Source: an uncultured Terriglobales bacterium
GTDB lineage: Bacteria; Acidobacteriota; Terriglobia; Terriglobales; Acidobacteriaceae
Direction of reading: 5' to 3'
Assembly (NCBI GenBank): GCA_955652395.1
Contig: CATPBJ010000163.1
Coordinates: 1 to 33,487 of the forward strand
Length of the DNA stretch: 33,487 nt
The notes beneath the pieces are model-generated. The model was not told where the DNA came from. It saw only the letters and a program-made list of their open reading frames with translations, and made no database searches. This document shows, piece by piece, positions 25,017 to 32,995 of the stretch (positions are counted from its first letter, which is position 1; each line of letters opens with the position of its first letter). A program made the position numbers and the translations under genes.

Positions 25017-26615
25017 ATGTTCGCTAGATCCACCGAGAGAAGAGACTTCCTGAAGCTGACGGGAGCAGGTATCGCCGGCTCCGCCCTGGGAACTGCCACA
25101 AATGTTCAGGCAGCCGCTGCCAAAACAAACGCAGCTGGCCATGACACTCTCGACGTAAGAGCCTTCGGCGCTACCGGCGACGGAAAAACTCTGGACACGC
25201 CGTCCATTAGCCAAGCTATCGACGCGGCCGCCGCAGCGGGTGGCGGCATAGTCCGCTTCCCTGCCGGAAGTTATCTTTGCTACTCCATCCACCTGAAGAG
25301 CCACATCACTTTGTATCTTGATCCGGGCGCAACCATCGTGGCCGCGGACGTGCCCGCCGCGGGGGCCAGTGGCGGCTATGATCCGCCTGAACCAAACGCA
25401 TGGGACAAGTTTCAGGATTTCGGCCACAGCCACTGGCATAACAGCCTGATCTGGGGCGAAGACCTGGAAAACATTTCCATCGAGGGCCAGGGGCTGATTT
25501 GGGGCAAGGGCCTCAGCCGCGGAGATCGCGACGTTGCACTTGCTGCTGGGGTCGGCAACAAATCCATCAGCCTGAAGAACTGCCAGAACGTGACGCTGCG
25601 CGACATCTCAATCCTGCACGGCGGGCATTTCGCCATCCTGGCTACCGGGGTGGACAACCTGACGATCGACAATCTGAAGATCGACACCAATCGGGACGCG
25701 ATCGACATCGATTGCTGCCGGAACGTGCGTGTGTCGAATTGCAGCGTTAACTCGCCCTGGGATGACGGCATCTGCCTCAAAGATTCGTACGGCCTGGGAT
25801 TTGCGCGGTCGACCGACCACGTCACCATCACCAACTGCTACGTTACTGGAGGCTACGAAGAAGGCACTATGCTCGATGCCACCTACAAACTCTTCGCCCC
25901 CGATTTCAAGGTTCCCCGCAACGGGCGGATCAAGTTCGGCACCGAAAGCAACGGCGGCTTCCGCAACATCACCGTCTCCAACTGTGTGATTGAGAAGTGC
26001 CGGGGAATCGCCCTTGAGTCAGTGGACGGCGCGATCCTGGAAGATGTCGCCATCACCAACATCACCATGCGAGACATCGTCGACGTTCCCTTCTTCCTCC
26101 GCTTGGGCAGCCGGATGCGTGGTCCCGAGGGAACGCCGATAGGAGAGTTAAGGCGCGTACTCATCAGCGATGTCGTGGTCTCCAACTGCGCCTCTCGCCA
26201 GGCCACGATCGTCGCGGGGATTCCGGGTCACTACATCAAAGACGTCAGGTTCAACAACATTCTTGTCTTGCATCAGGGTGGGGGGACCAGGGAAGACGCT
26301 GCTGTTCAACCGGCGGAACTGGAGAACGTCTATCCCGACCCAAACCGCTTCGGAACCATGCCAGCCCACGGCTTCTACATTCGTCATGTGAAGGGAATCG
26401 AGATCAAGGATGTCGAGGTGCGACCGATGAAGCCGGACGTGCGACCGGGATTCGTCCTCGACGATGTGAATGGGGCAGAGCTTATTCACGTCAAACTGCC
26501 CCACACTCCCGAAGTCGCGTCCGTAGTGCTTACCAACGTCAAGGACTTCAGCGTCACGCAGAGCAAGCCGCTGGCCGACTCGCAAGTCGAAAGCTCAGCG
26601 CAAGAAACGCTCTAA
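25017..26615 (+). CDS. Tat-exported GH28 polygalacturonase-like enzyme
   Basis: The protein has 532 residues. A Tat signal is present (ERRDFLKLTGAGIAGSALG, R8-R9). The right-handed beta-helix shows repeated coils (NITVSN, NVTLRD, DVAITNITM). GH28 active-site features are visible: DTNRDAIDID (D227/D230), NSPWDDGICLK (D249, D250) and GRIKFGTES (R304, K306). The GHG motif is not obvious, so it may act on a modified galacturonan or on another sugar acid. It hydrolyses pectin-type polymers in the periplasm. The start is set by AAGGGAGGA just upstream. A uronate isomerase gene is divergent, and the shared promoter sequence links it to the downstream oxidase operon. Confidence 0.83.
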   Translation: MFARSTERRDFLKLTGAGIAGSALGTATNVQAAAAKTNAAGHDTLDVRAFGATGDGKTLDTPSISQAIDAAAAAGGGIVRFPAGSYLCYSIHLKSHITLYLDPGATIVAADVPAAGASGGYDPPEPNAWDKFQDFGHSHWHNSLIWGEDLENISIEGQGLIWGKGLSRGDRDVALAAGVGNKSISLKNCQNVTLRDISILHGGHFAILATGVDNLTIDNLKIDTNRDAIDIDCCRNVRVSNCSVNSPWDDGICLKDSYGLGFARSTDHVTITNCYVTGGYEEGTMLDATYKLFAPDFKVPRNGRIKFGTESNGGFRNITVSNCVIEKCRGIALESVDGAILEDVAITNITMRDIVDVPFFLRLGSRMRGPEGTPIGELRRVLISDVVVSNCASRQATIVAGIPGHYIKDVRFNNILVLHQGGGTREDAAVQPAELENVYPDPNRFGTMPAHGFYIRHVKGIEIKDVEVRPMKPDVRPGFVLDDVNGAELIHVKLPHTPEVASVVLTNVKDFSVTQSKPLADSQVESSAQETL

Positions 26616-26964
26616 TGGTTCGGATCGTTAAAAACGGGCGTATCCGCGTTAAGTCACGGCATCGCCTTCCGGCTTAACCCCAGCCCTGGGGAGCGAAGTT
26701 TGCATCAGGGAATTAGCAACTGTAGTCTGGAACGGCCCAGGTGTTCCGGCTTGAATGATTGGTTCGGCAAGAATCCGGGAGCCTAGGGTTAAGGGCTCGG
26801 GCACGGGCGGACGTTGTCCGCAACGGGCGAACTCGTTTTGTGTTACACGGACCACTCCGGCAAAGTTGTGGCTCGTCTCTTCGCGGGCCGAATGAACACG
26901 GCCGGGGGGGCCAAAATGAAGGCCACCGTGTTGCCGGATCATTTTGCATGGCTGAACTTTTCTC
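26616..26964. other. Intergenic stretch, possible coding relic
   Basis: A plus-strand frame from 26814 reads GELVLCYTDHSGKVVARLFA, which looks protein-like, but there is no ribosome-binding site or intact start, and the frame soon loses coding character. I recognise no family. No terminator is clear after the GH28 stop. Confidence 0.3.
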
Positions 26965-26986
26965 TTAGAATTTCTCGTTTGACATC
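26965..26986 (+). promoter_or_regulatory. Shared promoter/operator sequence, copy 2, with oxidase-operon promoter
   Basis: Second copy of the sequence at 24905-24926 (21 of 22 positions the same). TTGACA at 26979-26984 is followed after exactly 17 nt by TGTAAA at 27002-27007 (four of six matches to TATAAT), a good vegetative promoter. The predicted transcript start is near 27014, 35 nt before the first gene of the molybdenum-hydroxylase operon. Confidence 0.65.
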
Positions 26987-27048
26987 CCATAGCTACCGCG
27001 GTGTAAAACTTTAGGTATCTAGCGGTTGTGTGCAGCCGAGGTCCCGGT

Positions 27049-27696
27049 ATGACAGACACAGAAAACAACAAGCCAACCGAAGACACGCCGAAGAGCGTTT
27101 CGAGACGCAGCTTCATTAAAGGGGTGATCGGCAGCGGCGTAGCCGTCTCCTCAGCGAACTATCTGTTCCGCGCCTCTACCTTGCTGGGCCAGCAAGCTGC
27201 GGATGGTGTAGGAGAGCGGCTCATTACCCTCAACGTGAACGGCCAGCAGCGGCGGGTCGACGTCATGAAGCAGGAGACTCTGGCGTGGACGCTGCGCTAC
27301 AAGCTGGGCCTCACCGGTACCAAGCTGGGATGCGACCGCGCGGAGTGCGGGGCCTGCACCGTGCTGATTGACGATGTGCCGCATTATTCGTGCTCTGTGC
27401 TCACCCATACCGTGCGGGGCAAGAAAGTACAAACCATCGAAGGGCTGGCCAGCCCTGACGGCACGCTGCATCCGGTGCAGCAGGGCGTGATTGATGAACA
27501 GGGTTTCCAGTGCGCATTCTGCATGTCCGGCTTCATCATGGCGACGGTCGGATACCTGAAAACCAATCCGAGTCCCACCCGGTCCGAGTTGGCGCATGGC
27601 ATCTCCGGAAACCTGTGCCGCTGCCAGGACTATGACAAGATCCTGACCGCGATGATGAAAGGCGCAGAAAACATCAGGAAGGTCAACCATGCCTAG
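27049..27696 (+). CDS. Aldehyde oxidase/xanthine dehydrogenase-family [2Fe-2S] subunit, Tat-exported
   Basis: The protein has 215 residues. A twin-arginine signal, SVSRRSFIKGVIGSGVAVSS (R19, R20), is followed by a plant-type ferredoxin domain with C95, C100, C103 and C115 (GCDRAECGACTVLIDD). The helical second-cluster domain has C155, C158, C190 and C192 (FQCAFCMSGF, GNLCRCQDYD). It passes electrons from the molybdenum site to the FAD subunit. A Tat signal on this subunit is the arrangement of periplasmic PaoABC (YagTSR) of E. coli, where partner subunits are carried along. It overlaps the next gene by 8 nt. ATG 27049 is chosen over an upstream in-frame start at 27028 because it begins the signal peptide normally. 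Confidence 0.93.
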   Translation: MTDTENNKPTEDTPKSVSRRSFIKGVIGSGVAVSSANYLFRASTLLGQQAADGVGERLITLNVNGQQRRVDVMKQETLAWTLRYKLGLTGTKLGCDRAECGACTVLIDDVPHYSCSVLTHTVRGKKVQTIEGLASPDGTLHPVQQGVIDEQGFQCAFCMSGFIMATVGYLKTNPSPTRSELAHGISGNLCRCQDYDKILTAMMKGAENIRKVNHA

Positions 27697-30223
27697 CTCA
27701 GAAGGGAAACCTGGTCCACAGAAGTTCGGGGCTCAGTACAAGCTCATCGGCAAGGACTACACGACCCCCGATCTCTACGCCAAAGTGACCGGCAAGTCGA
27801 AATATGCCGAGGACTTCCGCGCGGACGGCATGCTGTTCTGCAAGTTGCTGCTCAGTCCAGTGCCGCACGGACGCGTGAAACACCTTGACCTCAGCAAAGC
27901 CCTGGCCATGCCCGGAGTAAGAGCGATCCTCACCCAGGACGATCTTCCTGCTCCAGCCGACAGCGTGACCGACCTGGGCGCGGTGATCAAGGCCAACAAG
28001 CAGGGCGAAAAGGCGCTCACCATGGAACCGCTCTACCAGGGTGAGCCGATCCTGGCCGTAGCGGCTGTGGACGAATGGACCGCCGCCGAGGCCATCGAAA
28101 AAATTGACATCGAGTTTGAGCATCTGCCGTTCGTCGTCGATCCGCTCGATAGTCTCCGCCCCGGCGGGCCGAACCCGCGCCAAGAGGGCAACATCTGGGT
28201 CAAGCAGCCGGTGCCAGCAGCCCAACCGGGAGGGAAACCGCCAAGCCCTCCGCCGCCCCAGGTGGGAGAACTCAAATGGACCGCGGCAGATTTCGCCGAG
28301 ATGAAGGAAGGCCGTCTGCCCATGGGCAAGGCGCCTGACGAGTGGTCCTATGGCGATGTGGATGCTGGGCTCCAGGCTGCCGCACTGGTTCTGGATGAAA
28401 CCTTCGTAACGCCGGATACCAGCCATCAAACGCTGGAGCCTCGCACCGCTCTGGCTTATTGGCAAAACGGCAAGGTGTTCATTCACATGGGGACCCAGAG
28501 CACGGTGCAAACCCTGGCCGGCATGGGACGCTGGTTGAATATGGATCCCAACCAGATTGTGCTCATCAGCGAATACACCGGCGGCGGTTTCGGCAGCAAA
28601 GCGACCGGCTACATCTTCGCGATCATTCCGGCATTGCTGTCGAAGAAAGTCAATGCCCCAGTGATGATGCGCATCAGCAGGGAAGAAGAACATTTCATCG
28701 GACGAGCGCGGCCCGGTTTCCAGGGCCGGATGAAAGTCGGCTTTTCCGAGGACGGCAAGATCACTGCGCTGGACATGTTCACCATCTGCAACAACGGCCC
28801 CTACGACGCCAACGGTGACGCGAACGCTTCCGGACTGGTCGTCTCGCTGTTGTATCAACCGGCGGCAATGCGCTGGCGCGGGCTGACCATGCTGACGAAC
28901 ACCCCGCCGCGGGGTCCCCAAAGCGCGCCGGGCGGAATGCAGGGAATCATCATCATGGAGCCAATCCTGGCGAAGGCGGCGCGCAAGCTTTCGCTCGACC
29001 AGGTGGACATTCGACGGGCCAACGCTCCCGAGGGCAAGGCCCTCTGGGGACCACCGAGGGACGGCAAGCGGGCGCACTCGACCAGTGCGTTTCTCAAAGA
29101 AGCACTCGATCGCGGCGCGGAGCAGTTCAAGTGGAAAGAACGGATTGCGCGTCCGAAGAAGAGCGGGACCAAGGTACGCGGGGTGGGGGTGTCGTCGAGC
29201 GCCTTCTTCGCCGGTTCCACCGGGTACGACGGGCTCTTCATCATCAAACCCGATGGGCGGATCGCGATCCAATCGGGGATTGGCAACCTGGGAACGGAGT
29301 CGATCAGTGACGTTCACCGGGTAGTCGCCGAGGTCCTCGGCGTTCCGTGGGAAAAGTGTGATGTTGAGTGGGGCAATACGAGCAAGAACCTGCCGTGGAC
29401 CTGCGTCTCCGGTGGCAGCCAGACGACCCACGCCATGACGCGGGCGGCACATGCCGCGGCAATGGATGGGAAAGGGAAACTGCGGGAAATCGCTGCCAAG
29501 ACTCACGGCGGCAGGCCGGAGCAGTACGAGGTGGCCAATGAGCGCGTCTTCCGCAAGGGAGGCGGCCAGAGCATGACCCTGGCGCAAGCGGCGCAACGTG
29601 CCATTCAACTGGGCGGAATCTACGACGGTCACGAAGCGCCTGAAGACCTGAACAAATACACCAAGGCCTCCATCGCGGCATTGGCCGGACAGGGCCTGGT
29701 CGCCGCAGCCAAGGACAAGTACCCGCACGACGGGCAGTCGTTTTCTTACGTCGCCAGCTTCGCCGAGGTTGAAGTCGATATCGAGACTGGCAAGTACCAC
29801 ATCACGGACTTCCTCGCGGTTGCTGATGTCGGCACGGTAATTCATCCCAAGGCGCTGGGGGGACAAGTGCTTGGCCGGTCCATACTCGGCATCGGCCATG
29901 CAATTGGTCAGAAGTGGGTCTTCGATCCGCAATATGGCTGCACCATTTCCCGGCGGTTCCACCACACCAAGCCGCCAACCATTCTGGATGTGCCGGTCGA
30001 TATGCGATGGGCAGCGCTGGACATTCCGGACCCTGAAACCCCGGTCGGCGCCCGCGGCATCGGTGAACCTCCAGTGGGCGGCGGTTGCGGCGCCATCCTG
30101 AACGCCCTTTCCGATGCGCTGGGCGACGAGATCTATCGCCGCGCCCCCGTCAACCTCGACACCATTCTGACGTCGCTGGAAGCAGGGCGGCCCATGCAGG
30201 ATCCGTTGACCGCATTCATTTGA
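27689..30223 (+). CDS. Molybdenum hydroxylase large subunit (aldehyde oxidase/xanthine dehydrogenase family)
   Basis: The protein has 844 residues. The a/b-hammerhead domain (GKSKYAEDFRADGMLFCKLL, KALAMPGVRAILTQDDL) precedes the Mo-binding domains. Motifs are YTGGGFGSKATGY, RISREEEHFIGRARP and the catalytic Glu E793 in GARGIGEPPVGGG. It hydroxylates an aldehyde or N-heterocycle using water, at a molybdopterin (probably MCD) cofactor. It has no signal of its own, so it must ride with the Tat-tagged small subunit. A Pro-rich insert at about 170-195 (PAAQPGGKPPSPPPPQ) is unusual. No XdhC/PaoD maturation factor is in the window. The second gene of the operon, it overlaps the first by 8 nt. Confidence 0.92.
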   Translation: MPSSEGKPGPQKFGAQYKLIGKDYTTPDLYAKVTGKSKYAEDFRADGMLFCKLLLSPVPHGRVKHLDLSKALAMPGVRAILTQDDLPAPADSVTDLGAVIKANKQGEKALTMEPLYQGEPILAVAAVDEWTAAEAIEKIDIEFEHLPFVVDPLDSLRPGGPNPRQEGNIWVKQPVPAAQPGGKPPSPPPPQVGELKWTAADFAEMKEGRLPMGKAPDEWSYGDVDAGLQAAALVLDETFVTPDTSHQTLEPRTALAYWQNGKVFIHMGTQSTVQTLAGMGRWLNMDPNQIVLISEYTGGGFGSKATGYIFAIIPALLSKKVNAPVMMRISREEEHFIGRARPGFQGRMKVGFSEDGKITALDMFTICNNGPYDANGDANASGLVVSLLYQPAAMRWRGLTMLTNTPPRGPQSAPGGMQGIIIMEPILAKAARKLSLDQVDIRRANAPEGKALWGPPRDGKRAHSTSAFLKEALDRGAEQFKWKERIARPKKSGTKVRGVGVSSSAFFAGSTGYDGLFIIKPDGRIAIQSGIGNLGTESISDVHRVVAEVLGVPWEKCDVEWGNTSKNLPWTCVSGGSQTTHAMTRAAHAAAMDGKGKLREIAAKTHGGRPEQYEVANERVFRKGGGQSMTLAQAAQRAIQLGGIYDGHEAPEDLNKYTKASIAALAGQGLVAAAKDKYPHDGQSFSYVASFAEVEVDIETGKYHITDFLAVADVGTVIHPKALGGQVLGRSILGIGHAIGQKWVFDPQYGCTISRRFHHTKPPTILDVPVDMRWAALDIPDPETPVGARGIGEPPVGGGCGAILNALSDALGDEIYRRAPVNLDTILTSLEAGRPMQDPLTAFI

Positions 30224-30262
30224 GAGATTTGAAACAGAGAGATCTTTGATTGGGAGAGAATC

Positions 30263-31279
30263 ATGGCCGTAATACGAGATGTCATGCCGGCGTTTCAGTT
30301 ATTTCAGCCGACCTCCATTGCGGACGCACAAAAGCTTCTCGAGCAGCACGCACAGGATGCCTGGGTAATGGCCGGGGGGCTCGACAGCTTTGATTGGCTT
30401 AAAGACCGCATCAAGAAACCCAAGGCGTTAGTCGATCTGAGCGGAGTCGAAGAACTCAAAGGCATTCGCACTATCAATGACGGGATTGAGATCGGCGCGA
30501 TGACCACGCTCACGGAAGTGGTGCGGAATCCTGTCATCCAGCAAAAATATGGGTTGCTGGGGCAGGCTGCGGAGCTGGTGGCATCGCCGCAGATCCGTAA
30601 CCAGGGCACGCTTGGCGGCAACGTATCGCAGGACGCGCGCTGCTGGTACTACCGAGCGGGGTGGCCGTGCTATCGCGCGGGCGGGAATATTTGTTATGCC
30701 GACACGCCCGTGGGCCGGAACCGCGAGCACGCTATTCTGCACGCCGAGCGTTGCGTGGCGGTGAATCCGTCCGATTCATCCCCGGCCCTGATCGCGCTGG
30801 ACGCCAAGTTCGTCATCCGCACTCCCAAGGGCGAACGCGTTGTCGATGCTGAGGACTACTTCATTGGACCTGACACCGACATCACCCGCATGAATATCTT
30901 GCAGCCGGGATACTTACTCACAGCTATTCGTATTCCGTCCACCTGGGCGGGCGCGCGATTCTATTTTGAGAAGGTGCGCGACCGGAACGTGTGGGACTTC
31001 CCACTCATGAATGTAGCCTCGGCGATGGTGTTGTCAGGCGACTCGATTGAACGTATCCGGATCGCCGTGAATGGCGCGGCCGCTCGCCCCCTGCGGTTAA
31101 AAGCGGTGGAAGACGCGGTGCGCGGCAAGCCGCGAAGCCCGGCTACGGGCGAGATGGCGGGCAGGCTGGCTGTGCAGGGAGCCGTCCCTCTGCAGTTCAA
31201 CGGCTACAAGATTCCGCTGATGAGAAATCTGGTAAAGCGCTCCATCAGCGGCGTGCAGGAGGCAACGTGGGCATCATAG
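30263..31279 (+). CDS. Molybdenum hydroxylase FAD subunit with four-Cys insert
   Basis: The protein has 338 residues of the CO-dehydrogenase flavoprotein type. FAD motifs are VMAGGLDSFDWLKDR and ASPQIRNQGTLGGNVSQDAR. A Cys insert follows: C127-x8-C136-x7-C144-x19-C164 (RCWYYRAGWPCYRAGGNICY), which fits the extra [4Fe-4S] cluster known in PaoB and 4-hydroxybenzoyl-CoA reductase beta. The exact equivalence of ligands is not checked. This cluster would route electrons towards an external acceptor rather than NAD. ATG 30263 has GGGAGAG upstream. It starts 39 nt after the large subunit and overlaps the cytochrome gene by 13 nt. Confidence 0.9.
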   Translation: MAVIRDVMPAFQLFQPTSIADAQKLLEQHAQDAWVMAGGLDSFDWLKDRIKKPKALVDLSGVEELKGIRTINDGIEIGAMTTLTEVVRNPVIQQKYGLLGQAAELVASPQIRNQGTLGGNVSQDARCWYYRAGWPCYRAGGNICYADTPVGRNREHAILHAERCVAVNPSDSSPALIALDAKFVIRTPKGERVVDAEDYFIGPDTDITRMNILQPGYLLTAIRIPSTWAGARFYFEKVRDRNVWDFPLMNVASAMVLSGDSIERIRIAVNGAAARPLRLKAVEDAVRGKPRSPATGEMAGRLAVQGAVPLQFNGYKIPLMRNLVKRSISGVQEATWAS

Positions 31280-32112
31280 AATGGGCCACAAGTCCCTGGG
31301 GACAGAGTGTTCCGATTCACATCGCTTGGTCTTTGATATGGGTGGCGCTGATCGCGGGTTTGCTCTTCCTGATCGTTCACGCCATCTACATCCGGTATTT
31401 CGCCAAAGAAAAGGAGTTTGCGGGAGGCGCTTCGCCCGAATTGGTGGCTCGCTTGCCCGCGCGCATTCCCAGGCACTCCCTCGCAGCCCGGCTGTTTCAC
31501 TGGATCATGGCGGCCTCCATGTTCACATTGCTGTTTACCGCCTTCTTGCCGAGGGTGGGCATGCAGTTTAATTGGGTGACCTATCATTGGATCGCGGGTG
31601 TGGTGCTTACCATTTCTATCATTTTTCACATTTTCCATGCTTCCTTCTTCCTGGACTTCTGGTCGATCTGGCCAGACCGGGCCGACCTGGAAGACGCCTG
31701 GAAGAGGGTCCGGCGCTTTATGGGTAAGCCTGCGGCCCCGCCGCGAAAGTTCGCCAAATATCCGCTGGAAAACAAGCTCTACCACGGCGTCATCGTCTTA
31801 TGTGGCCTGTCGGTCATTCTGACGGGTGTGTTCATGATGTCTCGTGTTCGTACCATCTTCTTCCCACGGAATCCATATCTGTTCAGCGATATGACCTGGG
31901 GCCTGATGTATGTGCTGCACGGGCTGGCTGGCGTCGGCCTGATCGCATTGGTAATCGTGCACGTTTACTTCGCGGTTCGACCGGAGAAGCTCGCCATTAC
32001 GGAGTCGATGATCTTCGGTTCGATGAGCCGAGAGTTTTACCTGAAAGAACATGATCCGGAGCGCTGGGTGGTCGAAACCTCCACTTCATCTTCCGCTGGA
32101 CGGCAAGGCTGA
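31267..32112 (+). CDS. Membrane diheme cytochrome b, FdnI/b561-like
   Basis: The protein has 281 residues and five membrane helices (about 16-42, 72-94, 104-130, 170-192, 211-236). Heme-ligand candidates are H78 (RLFHWIMAAS), H107 and H121/H124 (TYHWIAGVVLTISIIFHIFH), H173 (LYHG), H218 (VLHGLAG) and H232 (VIVHVYF). This is like the gamma subunit of formate dehydrogenase and other quinone-reducing b-type cytochromes. It should take electrons from the periplasmic molybdenum enzyme to the quinone pool. GTG 31267 with AGGAGG at 31258-31263 overlaps the FAD subunit gene, so translation is coupled. The tight linkage marks it as a dedicated partner. Confidence 0.85.
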   Translation: MGIIEWATSPWGQSVPIHIAWSLIWVALIAGLLFLIVHAIYIRYFAKEKEFAGGASPELVARLPARIPRHSLAARLFHWIMAASMFTLLFTAFLPRVGMQFNWVTYHWIAGVVLTISIIFHIFHASFFLDFWSIWPDRADLEDAWKRVRRFMGKPAAPPRKFAKYPLENKLYHGVIVLCGLSVILTGVFMMSRVRTIFFPRNPYLFSDMTWGLMYVLHGLAGVGLIALVIVHVYFAVRPEKLAITESMIFGSMSREFYLKEHDPERWVVETSTSSSAGRQG

Positions 32113-32115
32113 CAG

Positions 32116-32535
32116 ATGCCCGCTGAGTTCTCGAAGCGCTGTGACACGATAGAAGAATGCTATGAGTTCATGCTGGCCTATGCCGGGCAAGGGCTGCCCA
32201 GTGATGAAGGCAGCCAGGCGGGCGGTCAAGTCCGCGAATTCCTCCAGCGTGCTGTCAAAGCGCTGACCGGATTGGCAGAGAGTTGTGCGAAAACTGTGGC
32301 CGCGGAAGGCCTCGAGCCGGCCGAAAAATGCCATGCTTTCATTGCGGTGTTGCACCGCGACGCCCAGGACTCGCTGGCCGCTCTCGATCTCGTACTCGCC
32401 CAACCGGCCATCAGCTCTCAGTTAATCGATAACCTGAACGCATCCATCCACCTCCGCGCGTTACTCACCGACCTGTTTCTTATCGGCGAGATTCTAAGGA
32501 CACACCACAAACCAAGGCAGGCGGTCATTAGTTAG
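32116..32535 (+). CDS. Helical hypothetical protein, last gene of the oxidase operon
   Basis: The protein has 139 residues, is predicted almost all alpha-helical, and has no signal or membrane helix. Regions are TIEECYEFMLAYAGQG, VREFLQRAVKALTGLAESCA, KCHAFIAVLHRDAQDSLAAL and NASIHLRALLTDLFLIGEIL. It has three Cys and several His but no recognised metal motif. I do not recognise the family. It starts 3 nt after the cytochrome stop, so it is in the same transcript. A chaperone-like or assembly role for the exported enzyme is possible by position (Tat redox-enzyme chaperones are also small all-helical proteins). That is inference only. Confidence 0.6.
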   Translation: MPAEFSKRCDTIEECYEFMLAYAGQGLPSDEGSQAGGQVREFLQRAVKALTGLAESCAKTVAAEGLEPAEKCHAFIAVLHRDAQDSLAALDLVLAQPAISSQLIDNLNASIHLRALLTDLFLIGEILRTHHKPRQAVIS

Positions 32536-32588
32536 ACCGAGGCGCAAGTGAAAGAGCCGTGTCTGAGCTCAAGGAGGTATTATGAGAA

Positions 32589-32987
32589 TTGATCAGGGTT
32601 CGTATGGTAAAACGTGGCGCCAAAGACCCGCGCCTTACCCGTCTAACGGAAATCGCGCTCGCGCTCCCAGAAGCCACACGCCAGATCTACGGATCGCACG
32701 CGCAGTTTCTGGTCCGGAAAAAGACCTTTGCGCACTTCCTCGATAACCACCACGGTGAAGGCATGGTCGCGGTCACCTGCAAGGTATTGCCAGGCGACAA
32801 CAAGGTGCTGGCTGACGCCCAGCCCGGCAGATTTTATTTGCCCGCCTACATCGCAACGAAGGGTTGGGTCGCGTTTCGCCTGGACGTGGGCAAGGTTCAC
32901 TGGGACGAAGTAAGCGAACTGCTGTTGGGCAGCTACGTACTGATTGCGCCCAAGCGATTAGCCGAACGAGTGAAAACCAAGGCCTGA
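32589..32987 (+). CDS. MmcQ/YjbR-family protein, start unclear
   Basis: The protein has 132 residues in the longest form and the MmcQ/YjbR (CyaY-like) fold: LTEIALALPEATRQIYGSHA, FLVRKKTFAHFLDNHHGEGM, GRFYLPAYIATKGWVAFRLD, and a C-terminal helix EVSELLLGSYVLIAPKRLAE. The family has unknown, possibly DNA-binding, function. A strong AAGGAGG (32571-32577) precedes ATG 32582, but that ATG is in another frame. The protein frame begins at TTG 32589 or ATG 32604. A one-base indel within the first 20 nt is likely, so the true N-terminus is uncertain. It is 53 nt downstream of the oxidase operon. Confidence 0.7.
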   Translation: MIRVRMVKRGAKDPRLTRLTEIALALPEATRQIYGSHAQFLVRKKTFAHFLDNHHGEGMVAVTCKVLPGDNKVLADAQPGRFYLPAYIATKGWVAFRLDVGKVHWDEVSELLLGSYVLIAPKRLAERVKTKA

Positions 32988-32995
32988 ACCTTTCA

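Noticed and set aside
27698..29965. 755-codon open frame on the minus strand
   Set aside because: It lies wholly inside the Mo subunit gene on the other strand, has no family-like motif, and follows from the GC-rich codon bias of the real gene.
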